From: Canna indica | Lineage: Eukaryota; Streptophyta; Magnoliopsida; Zingiberales; Cannaceae | DNA length: 64,000 nucleotides | Direction of reading: 5' to 3' | Assembly (NCBI GenBank): GCA_034359265.1 | Contig: CP136890.1 | Location: 92,157,501 to 92,221,500, forward strand | The notes under the pieces: model-generated | Told to the model about the DNA's origin: nothing | Seen by the model: only the letters and a program-made list of their open reading frames with translations | Databases searched by the model: none | Made by a program: the position numbers and the translations under genes | Shown: positions 1 to 12,739 of the stretch, one piece after another | Layout: every line of letters begins with the position of its first letter | How positions within the stretch are numbered: position 1 is the stretch's first letter

Positions 1-83
1 AATAATAACCAGTTACAATTGCAAAAAAAATCATAGCATAAAATCATCATAACAATGATAACAATGTTACTCATACTGGTTAC

Positions 84-3000
84 CTGGAGTAGCTGCAGTG
101 CTTGCTGAGATTTTGGCACAGGGCTTTGCTTACATCTCCAGATTTTGCAGACCCTCCCTTTATCCACTCAGCAAGCTGTGGCAAAAGAAGATGTTCCAAA
201 GTCAGGTGTTAGGGTAGCAGTGTAGAGAGTACAGCAACAACTGTCTTATACATATGAATAGCAAATCACAAAAGATGCCAGCTAACCTCATCCTCTGTCT
301 CCTCCAACAACCTGAAATGAAAAGGAAATAGGCCATTCAATGAGACTGTAGCAACCCTAAACTACAGTATGGAATAGCATCCAACAGTTACTGCACATGC
401 AATATATAATTGAGGCTGAACTGTCCATAACATAGGAATCTGTCACTAATAACTAAATAGGTGGCGACCTCATTCTGGACATAAGCATGGGGCTATGTTT
501 TTACATCCAAGTACAGCTACATTGTTCTGACATATAAATGTGCATTTAAAAGAAACAAAAATGATAATTCTGACGAGACTATGCGCAAATTACAGCACTA
601 GGTGGGACAAGCAATCACACTTTACCTTCCACAGAATGAGGATATGTCTTTTGAGTATGCTCGTGCTTCTTGCTTATCTTCCTCCAAAAAGCAAAAAAGA
701 AAAGAAAAAGAAACTTAGAATAACATGCCATAGCAAAACATGAATAAAACCATAAGGAACCGTAGTGGTGCTTGATGTCCTTTTAAAACCGTACTTAGAT
801 CAATGAACTAAAGAATAATGCACAGAGAATTGATGCATGCTTGGAACAGACAAAAATCATATAACAAAAATTTAAAAGCTAATACAATTGAGAAAAGGAA
901 GAAATCCAACCATCTTCATTTCTTTAAGATAATGAAACAAAGATTACAAAAAAAGGGGAGAAGTGCAACAAAAATCCTATAAGTTTTAAATTTTTTGGAC
1001 TTCGGTCCTATAAGTTTCATTTTGATATTTTCAATCCTATATGTTTGCTCTGTATTACAGATTTGGTCCTATCTGTAACGGTCCGTTAACTCTCCGTCCA
1101 CGTGGACATAACGTCATTCATACACGTTGAAAGATTTGGTCATATAAGTTTCATTTCGGAATTTTCAGTCCTAATATAGGACTGCTCTGTAACACAGATT
1201 TGGTCCGACTCGTGACGGTCCGTTAACTCTTCGTCCACAAAAAAATAAACGGCGTTATGTCCATGTTGACAGAGTTAACAGAACGTCACGGATAGGACCA
1301 AATCTATGCTACAGAGCAAACATATAGGACTGAAAATACCGAAATGAAACTTATAGGACTCAAGTTCAAAAAATTTAAAACTTATAGGATTTTGGTTGCA
1401 CTTCTCCCAAAAAAAAGGGTTATGCAACATAGAAAAGTTGTTTTGGCTTCGAGCTTTCTTTGTTTTTCTTAGTAACCATAGTCTTCAAGATATATTACAC
1501 TTACAAATGAAGTAAAATAAGGAGCTGAAATGATTTGTACTTAAGCTTTCAGGGATCAATTGGAAGTGCAAGCTTCAAATCTTATTCACAAATAAACTAT
1601 TACGGATCAGACCATGGCCCATATTCCTAGGACCATTAAACAAGAGTTGTCAATAAAAGAGAAAACCCAAGCCTTGGGGAGTGTTTGGTTGGATGAAATA
1701 GATAGTGAATGAAATGATATTCCTTATGATCCACCTATTCTCTTGTTTAGTCGCAACTTTTTGACAAAGAATAAGTGAACCATAAGAGATAAATAGGGAA
1801 TACTGTTCCTCGTGGATGGAGAATACTATTCCTTACCCTAACCAAGGGAAATAGTATTCCTCATCTATTCTTTATGATATTTTTCAATATTGTCCTTCAA
1901 TGTTCATAATATTACATAAAAATATAAAAAAACAAATCATTAAATTAATTTTAATAATTACATATATTAAATAAAAAATATTAGTATATTATTAAACAAT
2001 ATTTTAATTTTAATAGTCTTTTGAAGATTTAATTGATTTTTATGGAAAGATAATAAATTATAGTTTTTATTATTCTAAAATTAATAAATTATTTTACATT
2101 AATCCATATTTTATTGTGTTGTTATTAATTAGAATAAATTATAATACAAGTTATTATATTGCTAAGAAAGGTATTTTGGTCACTTTCTTCCCTATTCCTT
2201 GTCTATTTTTTATGCTAACCAAATAAGGTAATACTATTATTTGTCTATTCCTAATGTCAACCAAACGCATCATTATTCCTTGTCTATTCCATTCCTTATG
2301 GATTCCTACTCCTTATGATTTCATTTCATCTAACCAAACGCCCCCTGCTTCCTAGTTGTCATCACACAATTTCTTTTAATAGCATCTGCAGCTAAGAAAG
2401 AAGCTACAGAACTGGTTGATTAAAAGAAATAAGCTTGTTGAAAGACAAGTATTAACTACTCACCACCTTCAATGCTGTCCCAGTCTTTTACTTTTACCCA
2501 TACCTGTTCACCTGAATCCAACTGCAAAGAAGGACAGGAATAGGAATTAGCAGCAAAACTGCAAAAGACATAATCTCATAATTTCTATTTGCAACCCAGG
2601 TATACATTTAAGAGGGAAAAGCTCATTTGAAGTCAGAGCTATCGAGAGAGATAAAAGTCAAAGTTATATAGGCTAGTATCAGAACAACTGATGTTTTTAG
2701 GAAAGATAGCCTACCTTCTGCAGAGTATAATCCTGCATTTTTTCACAGAGATCATCAAGGAGTTCTACCACTCTTAACTCACTCACTCTGTTTGAAATAG
2801 ATATCAAAACATTGTTTGTTAGGTAATAAATATATGCACTTTAACTCAATAAAAATCAGGGATGAAAAAAAAAGGACTTTCGCATAATATGTATGCATTA
2901 GCAAAGCAACAAAAAAAAACTTCATGCAAGAGAGAAGGCAAATCTAGTCTTAATATGATAAAACCACCAAATATCCTCTGTAATCTGAATATTTTACTAA

Positions 3001-6000
3001 GCACTAACTTCAGATATCAATATAGATCAAAAAGGTCAAAGAAAGAATTGATGATTACTAAATTAATTTAGTGGCAGTGTTATTAATAGCAGATGGCGGC
3101 TCATGGCGGAAAGCCAAAAATCCGCCATACAAATATGGTGGATGGCGTTGCGGCCAATGGCGGAAGCATGGCGGCTGAAAATATTATAACAACTAAGCAG
3201 TAAGCATTAATAAGTAATAACATATATCAGGAACAATAAAATTAGAAACATTATAAAAAATAAAATTCACCAAATGTAACATAATTAAAGTAAATAAAAT
3301 TCAAGAATATACTATAGAACAAATGAAAAGTAAAATAAAAAAGAAAGAAACATAAAAAAAAATATGACTAGAACTGTCGGTTGAAATTAAAAAATAAAAG
3401 AATAGAACAAAACACAACTACAAGCAAAAACACAAGTAAAATAAAAAAAGAAATAGAAAAAATATGAAGGGCTGTCGACTGAAATAAAAAAAGAAAAGAA
3501 AAAGAATAGAACAAAAAACAAGTAAAAAAAAAGAAAGAAACAGAAAAAAAATCCTTTGTTGAGTGTGTAAATACCTAAAAAAACAAGAAAACTTAAATGA
3601 AGTGAGGGAGAGAATTGAATGGGAGAGAAATACATAAAAGAAACGACAAAAACTGCTATCTTTTATGCTCTTTAGCTCTCTTGAGTGGCCGGAGTGGAGC
3701 AGTCGCAGGTAGGAGGGTTCTATGTTTAGAGTCTAGAGGTACAGGCAGCCGCCAACCTTTAGGCCTTAAGGATTAGGGTTTTTTATCCTTGACCCTTTTC
3801 AGAAAATTACAAAAACACCCTTCCTTTAAGAAAAAAACATGTAAAAGGCGTCATTTCCGCCATTGGCGCCATTTCCACCATGGCGGATTGCGGGCGCCAT
3901 AAAACGCCACGCAAAAACTGTGGCGTTGCGGTTTCTGCGTGGCGGTTTCTCTAAAATCCGCCACGCCATGGCAAAAATTTGACAACATTGTTTAGTGGGC
4001 CATTTGAAAATAAAGGAGATTAAGCAGATAAAGATAAAGCGGGGTTACGTAAAATTTTCTGTTAAATGACCATATATTTTAGAGAAAGAAAATACAGTAA
4101 TACCTCGAATGCAAGCTCTTAGCAAAATAATCAGAAGATTTTTTAGGGTGTTTTTGGAATCAAATAATTTGTCATGCTTCGCTCAGTTGTGGCCATCTAT
4201 TAATATGTTTAACAGTTTATTTAACATACTTAACCAAGGAAAGGTCATAACACAACTGAAAAACTTGTACTTAGAAAGTGTAACATTTGTTAACAATCAT
4301 AATACATGCAAATGCATCTTTTTATTTTGTTTATCCTCTTCCAGCAACTTTCAGAAAAGGTCAACTTGTGTCCTAAAGTCTAGCTCCAGATACTCTTCCA
4401 AGTTCCAAGTACGCAATTTAGTAAATTTCAATGCTAATAAACTAATATGTTTTAACTTTTAATGCTCATAAAGCCGCACAATTCAGTGGCAAACTTGAAA
4501 GGAGCATGAGCTAGTGATAATATGAATAAATCATAACTGAAGCGATCAAATGCATAGAGCCCATTCTCTTAAGCTAATGCCATCAGTTTGATAATTTCTA
4601 TAAAGCAATTCTGCTGAAATTTTCACGCATCTGAAAATAGATTTGAGATTCATAGCGGACTCCATAAATATGACCTTGGATTAGATCAATACATTAAAGG
4701 ACAAAAAATGAAGCTCATGAATAGCATTATTGAGGCGACGAATCAAATTTGAAAACTCAAGTCATCAACATTTCTTAACAGTCTATCTACCGCAGCATAA
4801 ATAGGATGACGAGGCTTAATAGTGCGAGTGATTTATAAAATTGGTACCTGTAATCAATTACTTTTCCTTCACGTTGGCCTCTAGAATCCAAACGATGGCG
4901 CATGTCTAGATGGTTTCTTGGCTTCTCCTGCAACAAATCAATCACAGAATTATTTAATATTCTAAATAAGTATGCAACTATTAAAATTGCAAGAATTCAT
5001 AACATGAAATGAGAAAAGGTTAAACAAATAGTAGACAAATCAATAAACCATAATGTTCACGACTGCAAATGGGAAGAGTGGCTTGGATCTTGGCCCAATA
5101 AACAAAATAAACAAGATAAATGGGCCAAGCTCGAGCATGTTAACTTTAAATGAGTCCAGATTGGGCTTGGTTTATCCATTTTTGTAATTCAACTGAGCTC
5201 GAAGTTGAGCTCGAGCTCAATCAAATTTAACAAGTCAAGCTTGAGCAAGCCAAAGCTCAGTCCAACTTGGCGCTATTCAGCCCTAGTACACTTCTAATAG
5301 TTTCTTTTCGGCGCCAATGGTATTGTGCGGTGCAGTGTTGTACAAGTAAAAAAGTTAGAACCATGACAAGTAAGGTGTCCTTTCCACCCCTCAAAGGCCT
5401 TTATTGGTTTGATGGTGAACTTTCCCCCAATTAGAATGCCAAAGGAAGTTATATAGAGTCAAATTAAAGTGATTATGCTACATGGCGGTCATTAAAATCT
5501 ACTGAACTTTCAACAGAGATTTATAAACTTACACATAGTTAAAACAATTGATAAGGAAGCTAATTAACACCAGAATTTAAAGCAACTGACACACTACATT
5601 TTGGTTCAAGGAATCTACTGAAATCTTCTGCAGTGCTTTCTAAACCTATACTTATGTCATTGCAATTGCAACAATTATGATTATAATAATGTTGAATAGT
5701 TGATTGAAATGCAATAGTAAATATCTCAAGGGCTCATTGGTTTTGTGTCATAGCTGCGGTCAATACACCAGGGTTTGTACCAATTGCCCAATCAGCAGTA
5801 CGAAGCAGAATATTTCATGGGCAACCAACCTAAAACAGTATATACACTAGGGTTTTGCACACAGATGCCTATTTAACAACACAATGGAAATAGGCTAGAT
5901 AAGAGCAACTTGTGCAATAACTATTCCATGCACAGTATGAAGAACAGGTGAGGAATGCTCCTAATATCTAACAGTTGGCAATAAAGAAAAAATTGAGCAG

Positions 6001-8758
6001 TACATACTACATAATAAGATATTGAATGAAACCTTGCCAATTCATCATGTTCATCTCCATCATTGTTTAACATCTCTCCAAGTTATAAGCTAAAGGCAGA
6101 ACTTATGTTGATGGAGTATGGAGAATAAACATCAGTTACTTCAATTTGAATGAAAAGAGGACAGATTATTGCATAGGCAAACTCCAGATTGCTCTAGAAA
6201 ATGATTGCAAAATGACAAAATCAAAGATGTCCAAGGGCTTCCAAAAATATATTATAAAACATGATGCACCAATAACACAAGTAAGCAAAAATTCTATTTC
6301 AGGTCAACAACATCCATAATGAATTTTACAAAAATATTTGAACCAGAAACTTACATTCGAAAGTCCAATCTCTATCTCAGCCTGCAAATTATATGCAGTG
6401 TATTAGAAATATAGAAAACAAAAATGAGCAAGATACTGCCTATTCATAATTACATGATTTAGCAACAAATGAACTGAGTTCACACTGCAAACATCAGTAT
6501 AAAAGTTAATCAAACAAGAATAAGAATAATGAGTAAATGCAAATATAACTCATGTCTTAAAAAGTAATTATAAATAGAATTCAAGCCTTGCCAATAATGT
6601 CAAGATTACTCCTTTGCAATCTTGTTGTCAAGGGTACGAGTTATAGAAACAACTTCTCTACTTATAGAAGGCAGCATAGACTGAATCAGCATAAATTTCA
6701 TCAGGAACCTATATAATGAGATGCCTCACAAAATAGCTATAGCCTATAGGTACGTGTAAGCCTAAATCAGCAGCATTATTGTCATGAGTTCAAACGCTAA
6801 ATGCTTTAGGATTTATAGCTCATAAACTCATAATTGACCACAATAGTAATCATACTCTAAAAAGTGCAGGATATCATAATTTAGGAAATACAAAGAGAAG
6901 GATTCATAAGGATTGGGGCATTTGGAATTAACCAATGAATAATAAAGAGGTCAGATCATGTTTGACAACCAAACCTAATTTAGTATTATGATTAAAACTA
7001 GTTCACATAGACATTGGTCACAGTACTAAGTAATATCAAAATTGCTTGGAACAATGTACAGAAGCATGGAACTGGATGATATAATAAGATCACGACCACA
7101 TGCTCGAAAGTCATAAAATCTGGGAAGCTTGCAAAATACATTGGGCACGACTTAAAGGGCTTATCTGAAAATTGTTAGTGGATCCTGTCCGAGGGCTTTT
7201 TGGTATCTTGCTTAGGCTTGCCGGCCTACCGAGCGGTTTTTATTCTGATTGTTAATTTTAGCTTCAATCTCCATCTGGTGTAGCTTTCTGCTACGCATAT
7301 TATGTACTTCTACGCTTTGTAACATTTCAGCACTTTTGAAATGAAATTATGTGTGGCCTCTTGCCTCACTTTCACTCAAAAAAAAACATGCTGGAATGTC
7401 ATGCTGAGTTGCTGACCATCCCACTTATATCTAGGGGTGTAACTGAACCAATACACTAGATGAACGGCTCATGAAGACGTGAACAATTTTTTGCATGTTT
7501 ATGTTCATTTGTTTATAAAATGAGTATGAATAAAAAAATTAGGCTTGTTTATTTAACGAACCAAGTTGAAACATAAGTGGCTTGGTTGTTTATGTTCATG
7601 ATCATGCTTGTTTAATGTTCGCGACCAGACTCATTTAATTACCAGTTTAAGTGCTCGTTTTAAGTACCCATTAATGGTCCTGTTTCTTATTGTATATATT
7701 TATAGTTAAATAACCTTAAAGAGTTAGTTGAACGCTTGTTAATAGCTTGTATAAGAGCTTGATTGAACTTCTTAAGCCAAGTTCGAGTTGAGCTCAAACA
7801 ACCTAAAAGTTAAGCGAACCAAACTCGACCATAAAAATTAGAGCTCAAATAGAGTCATAAATAAATGAGATGAGGTTAAACAACCTAATACTTGGCTTCT
7901 TTACAGTTTACACCCCCTACTCATATCTTTGCTCTTTGTATTACAAAGTCTATTAGAGCTAACTCCACTATAATCTGAATCTATATATAATTGCTTAATC
8001 ATTGTGAATGTTAACTTGGTTGTAAATGGGACAGTATCAAATCATGAAGGTGTATGTTGATTTTTATATCACAAAGTTAAAATAGTTTTGAGCTGTAAAA
8101 TACTAAAATGCATTGAGGTGAGCCACCAAATATAGGGAACATAGTTCATCAGGGAGTTAGGAAGAATCACGAATTTGTATTGCTTTACCATTTGATACCT
8201 TAAGCTTCATATTCTTAAGTTTACTAACTACTTCAAGTATTAAATGTAGGTGGACATAATTAACGTTCATCCTTGTTACCATTCCTCCTTCAATATAAGT
8301 GAGTACTGTGGACTTCCAAAGCCCAGTCCCAACAAAACAAACTGAGTATTCTTTCTACATTTTACTTTGTTAGACCCTCCACTTTCCATTTTTAGTCCAA
8401 TTTGAACGGTAGAATTGGTAATTATCGATTCTTCTCAAAAATTGAAACTGGGTGAGAGCTACAAGATAAACACACATCAATATTCACCTTGCAACTCAGT
8501 ACATGAAGATACAGAAGGTAGATCCAAAATAACATCTAAACATTCTTCGATCTTCGCACAAGAAAGAGCAGGGGAAGAGGGGGATTAAGACATGGAAGAA
8601 AATAAAGAATGGGCGAAAAATACCGCGACAGCGTTGCAAGCGGCGCATTTATCGTCGATCGAAGCGACGGGGACCAAGATCACAAGAGACGCTACGAGCA
8701 GGACCGCGGATCGGGCGATCGCCGCTCCCCCTTTATTGCTCTTCCTCTTCGCCTCCAT
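84..8758 (-). CDS. Canopy/saposin-like ER protein, 3' end outside window
   Basis: Eight exons read on the minus strand: 8624-8758, 6355-6381, 4848-4927, 2715-2787, 2464-2521, 626-677, 287-311 and 84-175. Phases join without a break for 542 nt (about 180 aa), and a GT donor at 83 shows the gene runs on past the left edge. The start is the only ATG in the first exon. Residues 1-34 form a basic N-terminus plus a hydrophobic stretch (ARSAVLLVASLVILVPVAS), a likely signal peptide. Next comes DDKCAACNAVA, then KPRNHLDMRHRLDSRGQREG, LRVVELLDDLCEKMQDYT, a KQEARAY/SSFCGRLLEETEDE block and ALCQNLSKHC. The cysteine spacing and these blocks match the plant canopy family (MIR-interacting saposin-like, TLR4-regulator domain). 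Animal members are ER-lumen chaperones; the plant role is poorly known. Introns are long and full of transposons, and two exons are only 25 and 27 nt. Confidence 0.88.
956..1408. mobile_element. Mutator-like foldback MITE in a canopy-gene intron
   Basis: A 453 bp element with long terminal inverted repeats. The left end starts GGGAGAAGTGCAAC and the right end is its complement GTTGCACTTCTCCC, with pairing continuing for over 100 bases. The flanks CAAAAAAAG (947-955) and AAAAAAAAG (1409-1417) match at 8 of 9 bases, which fits the 9 bp target duplication of Mutator-like elements, although A-rich flanks weaken this. No coding capacity is seen. Confidence 0.7.
1677..2345. mobile_element. AT-rich MITE, Tourist/Harbinger-like ends
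   Basis: Ends are inverted: GGGAGTGTTTGGTTGGATGA on the left and the near-complement of it (TCATCTAACCAAACGCCCC) on the right. The interior is AT-rich and repeats ATTCCTTATG near both ends. The three flanking bases (TTG and CTG) agree at two of three, so family assignment is tentative. It sits in the intron between exons 5 and 6 of the canopy-like gene. Confidence 0.55.
3075..3990. mobile_element. Non-autonomous hAT-like transposon in a canopy-gene intron
   Basis: A perfect 8 bp target duplication TTTAGTGG lies at 3067-3074 and 3991-3998. Ends are CAGTGTTATTAATAGC on the left and CAATGTTGTCAAAT read inward from the right. Both subterminal parts carry many copies of a GGCGG/CCGCC-type motif (GATGGCGGCTCATGGCGG and its complement forms). 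The interior is a purine-rich AT stretch with no convincing protein. The 8 bp duplication and the CA(A/G)TGTT end fit the hAT superfamily. Confidence 0.8.
5060..5290. repeat. Possible decayed MITE with GAGCTCGA motifs
   Basis: This intron stretch holds repeated AAGCTCGAG/GAGCTCGA words and ends near AGCCCTAG, like many plant hAT-type MITEs. I could not find clear termini or a target duplication. Confidence 0.3.
7431..7918. mobile_element. hAT-like MITE in canopy-gene intron 1
   Basis: Inverted ends CTAGGGGTGTAA and TTACACCCCCT (with small interruptions) bound a 488 bp element. The flanks ACTTATAT (7423-7430) and ACTCATAT (7919-7926) match at 7 of 8 bases, as expected for an aged hAT target duplication. 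The interior has GAGCTCAA and AACGCTTG type words and no open reading frame of note. Confidence 0.6.
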
Positions 8759-8820
8759 CTTCACCGCAGCTCTACGACAAACTAATGTCAAAAAATGGGA
8801 AGCGCGTGAGCCGGAGAGCA

Positions 8821-8828
8821 AATTTATA
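8821..8828 (-). promoter_or_regulatory. Candidate TATA box of the canopy-like gene
   Basis: The minus strand reads TATAAATT here, 63 bases upstream of the ATG at 8758. That spacing fits a plant TATA box with a short 5' UTR. No transcript evidence is available. Confidence 0.5.
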
Positions 8829-9815
8829 GGACCAGAAGTTATTGGGCCGGGCTTTTGTATCTTTTAAAGGCCCAAAGTTACCGTGAAATAACCGACGTCG
8901 ACGAGTCAGAGCATGAATACCGCGTGACCATTTGAAAAAGGGTTCAAATAAAAAATATCTTTTCAAGAAAAAAGTCTTTTAGAAATTAAATAAATAAATA
9001 AACTACTATAAGATATATATTTTTTCAAGACTACTATAAGATATTGAATATTCACAAAAATAATAAAGCCAGAACAAATGTATACTATTATTATAATATC
9101 CCTATTTTGTGTAAAACTACAAATAAAATTTCAATGAGAAGTGATTTTGATTAGTATAAAACTTCAAAAAAAATCAAAACATTGAAATTCCTACCTGACA
9201 ATGGTATAAAAATAATTTTAATCTTTATTTGCATGGGAACTTATAAAATTCATCTCTCTGGCGATCTTGTATTTCTATGGCTATGGAAGAGAAAACATAT
9301 GACTTGAAAATTTTATTGTCACTATAATGGATATAAAACATGGATTTCTAGATTCCGACAATGTCCCGATCGAAGGGAAAAAAATCTCATGCCACATAAG
9401 GTCTCATTGTTTTTTGAGAAAAATGAGGCTTAGCCCCACGTTCATGTCATGAGATTGGAAATGATAAGTACAAACTATAGATATATAGTAGGGGAAGGAA
9501 GTCTTAAAATAAAAAACGAAATAAAATGAAGATGTGAAGGTCAAAATACCAGCCCCTTCTATCGCCTGCTAAAGGCCCGTGGCGGAGAGGCATCACACAA
9601 TCAAACCCATAAGGACCTGGCCAACCTGCTCGCAATGTTCAGATCGAACAAATCATCAGTGAAGAGCCACATAAAGTCTCGTTGTTGATGTGTGATATTA
9701 ATGATAATTGGACGTCATCATCAAACTAAATTATTTAGAACATTATCAAACGGAATTGCATTGAAATAACTTTTAAACTAAAATCATAAGGTTTGGGAGC
9801 ATTTAGACTTAAAAT
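8829..9815. other. Intergenic, upstream of the canopy-like gene
   Basis: About 1 kb of AT-rich sequence after the promoter region. I see no gene, RNA gene or clear repeat in it. Confidence 0.5.
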
Positions 9816-10456
9816 TACGGGGGAGAAAAAAACATCGGTTTTCAGGTTAACCATAAAATCGGTTCGAAACCGAATCGGTTTTTCCGGTTAATCGAACCGA
9901 TTTTTTCGATTTCAATTTATATTTTTGAAAAAAATAGTTTTCGATTTCGGTCCGAGATATAAAAAGTCCATCGATTTCAATTAACTGACCAGTTCGATAT
10001 AATTTATTAATTTTTAATATATATATATATATATATAATGATTTATAGATTATAAAAAAATACAAAAAGTTATAAAAAGTTATTTAAAAATATACAAAAT
10101 TATAACAAATATATATAAATCATTAAAAAAAAAAGATTTTTTAAAAAATATTAGTTTTTGCAGCACATTATTTTGGTTCAAGTGATTTCACTTTTTTTTT
10201 CTCAATGAGAATTCGGTATTTGTTTGGATTTTTCTCCATATATGTGATTTGCATATTATTATTATGATTGTAGGTTAAAGATTTTATTGATTAATTGGAA
10301 ATTATCAATTAATCGAACTAAAAAATTTGAAATCGAAATAACGGTTAACCGAAGTTAATGAACTGATTTATGGTTAATTATTTTGAAAAATCAAAATTAA
10401 TGGATCGATTAATAAATTTGCTAATTGATCGGTTAACTGATCCATGCTCGCCCCTA
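9816..10456. mobile_element. hAT-like MITE with CGGTTAACC motifs
   Basis: The element starts TACGGGGGAG and ends GCTCGCCCCTA (read inward TAGGGGCGAGC). The flanks CTTAAAAT (9808-9815) and TTTAAAAT (10457-10464) match at 7 of 8. Both halves contain many AATCGGTT/GGTTAACCG words in opposite orientation. No coding potential. Confidence 0.6.
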
Positions 10457-11514
10457 TTTAAAATAGTGTTCATATTATCCATATCCAAAATATTAATACA
10501 TGTATGATTTTTTTATTAATAAAACTATAAATAGTTTCAATAAAAACATTGTGATGTAGTTTATTTACAAATAAATGTTATATTTGAAAATCGATCATTA
10601 ACTTCAATTGTCTTCTTTTAAAAAATGATAATCTTTCGATTAAGTCTATCCTCCATTTTGATTTTTGGCTTCGCCACTAGTGTCTCATTTTTTTTACACC
10701 ACGTGAAACAAACTCTTACTTTAAAAATTAAACCATATTTTTCAAATTCATCCAAAATCGCCAAAGAAAAACCAAATATAAATGAAAAATGATAAGAGGA
10801 AAAATTTTGTCGTAAAGCATCACAAATATTAAGTTTGTACTAGCATAAACATTATAAAAAAGATAAACCTATGGTATGATGAAAGACTTTATATTTCGGG
10901 ATAAGAGCACAATCAAGTTGTTGGTTTGATCCTAAATTGATCTTCTTCTTTCTCGAATGGAATTTTTTGGGACTTGAACAATAATTGGCCAAAAAAGCTC
11001 CGATCTCATCAACTAGTACATTGGTTTTTTTAACGAGTGAATGACCTTTTTTTACGGATGGGGGATCCCATAAAATGTCAAGCATTTCATAAATAAATAA
11101 GTGTCTTTTCTGATTGGAGAATGGAAATTCCATTTCTTGAACCAAAAATATTAATTTTAAAATAGCGAACAATTGCCTAACGACCAATATGTGCATTTGT
11201 GCGCAGTACTTTTTTACAACAATATAACATATTGCCATTTTTTCCTTTCTCGACTCATCACGTCACTCTTTTCCTCCACTCCTCTTCCATATATTATATG
11301 TTACTAAACATATTAAATTTTATAAGCATATGAACATATATACATATATTTCAACATATATTTTTTAAATTACTAAACAATGTTAAATAGGTTACACATT
11401 TGTTTCACGGAAAATTTGCAAGTAATATATAAAAATTTAAACATTATACCATTTAAATTCATCACATTGATTTTATTATATAAACTAGGATTGTCACTCT
11501 AGTGAACTCCCCTT
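10457..11514. other. Intergenic, one unrecognised reading frame
   Basis: AT-rich intergenic DNA. On the minus strand 10852-11238 is an open frame of 128 codons whose product (for example VLVDEIGAFLANY) I do not recognise. It has no clear flanking exons, and its composition is a little richer than the flanks. It could be chance or a gene relic. Confidence 0.4.
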
Positions 11515-11830
11515 CTCGGGCTCACTGGACTAGGAAGACTCTCTAGTCTCAGTACCCTAAATACTCGATTGGGAAAGCCCTCCAACCAGTGCCAAACCGA
11601 CTGCTCAGCTAAACTCTCAATCTCGGCTCACTGATCTAGGAAGACCCTCTAGAGTCAGTGTTTCAACTCGAGTGCACTGATATAGAAAGGCCCTATAGAT
11701 TTAGTGCCTAGAACTTGAGCTCACTAATCTAGGTAGGTCCTCTAGAATCAGTGCCCTAAACTCGGGCTCATTGATCTAGGTAGGCCCTCTAGAATCAGTG
11801 CCCATAACTCGGTCGGGAAGGCCCTCCGAC
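11515..11830. repeat. Short tandem-type repeats, unit about 47 bp
   Basis: At least four diverged units of about 47 bp run head to tail. Each carries GGCTCACTGATCTAGG, then a CCCTCTAGA core, then TCAGTGCC. The first part (11515-11600) and the end add GGGAAGGCCCTCC blocks. The run ends just before a Copia fragment. Origin is unknown; it may be part of a decayed element. Confidence 0.6.
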
Positions 11831-11877
11831 CCATGATCACTTGTACGCTAGGCGCACAACTCGACCCAATGAAAGTA

Positions 11878-12053
11878 TCAACCATATGTGTGGCAATAAG
11901 TCTCTTTTTACCCAACTAAATGAAAGTTTTTAGTTTCCTTTGAGTTTTGGTGATCATGATTATCAAAATCGCGAGTCAACTAATAAACTCGGACGATTTT
12001 ACGATATCATGTATAAAATCGAGTTGACTCGCACCCAAACTCGGGTGAACTAG
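11878..12053 (+). mobile_element. Copia fragment, copy of 54086-54261
   Basis: Nearly identical to the Copia sequence left of the large CACTA element: GTGGCAATAAGTCTCTTTTT encodes the start of a GNKSLFTQLNESF segment, a degraded pre-integrase region. It runs directly into the CACTA end at 12054, exactly as in the second copy. Confidence 0.7.
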
Positions 12054-12739
12054 CACTACTGGAATAATGGACATCAGCAATGGCTTGCAACGGCCCCAAC
12101 CGTTGCAACACAGCCAAGGCAGAAAGACGTGTTGCTGATAATTTAGCAACGGATGAGCAACGGCCGCTCGCGTCGTTGCAAATAATATTATTAGCAACGG
12201 GTTTGCCATGGACACGGTTCCATTGCTGATAATAATTATTAGCAACGACCGCTCGCGTCGTTGCTAATAATATTATCAGCAACGGGTTTGCCACGGATCC
12301 GATTCCGTTGCTAATAACAATTATTAGCAACGACCCGCGTGTCCGTAGCAACGCCGTTAGTGAAAGATCGTTGCTAAGTCGTTGTTGTATGACATCAGCA
12401 ATGGCTTATAATACACTTTTAGTAACGGCTTTTCCACGGACGACCGTGGGAAATTCGTTGCTGATGACTACAATCTGCAATTGAAAAAATCTAAAAATCT
12501 AAATTTTTATTTAATACATTAATACATTATCTGATACATAACTCACACACCCATACATATATTTATTCACACATCACAAATACACCCAGATATACATCAA
12601 AATAATTATACTTATATTTATAATTATCCACAATCGTATAAAAACTATTCAAATGCAAATTTGAAGTATTAATATTCAAACAAAACAAATTAATCAAGTA
12701 TAGTATCTAAGTAACAAAGTCAATATAAAAAAAAAAATC

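Noticed and set aside
3387..3635. Minus-strand open frame rich in Phe, Leu and Ser
   Set aside because: It is the complement of a poly-purine stretch inside the hAT element; low complexity only.
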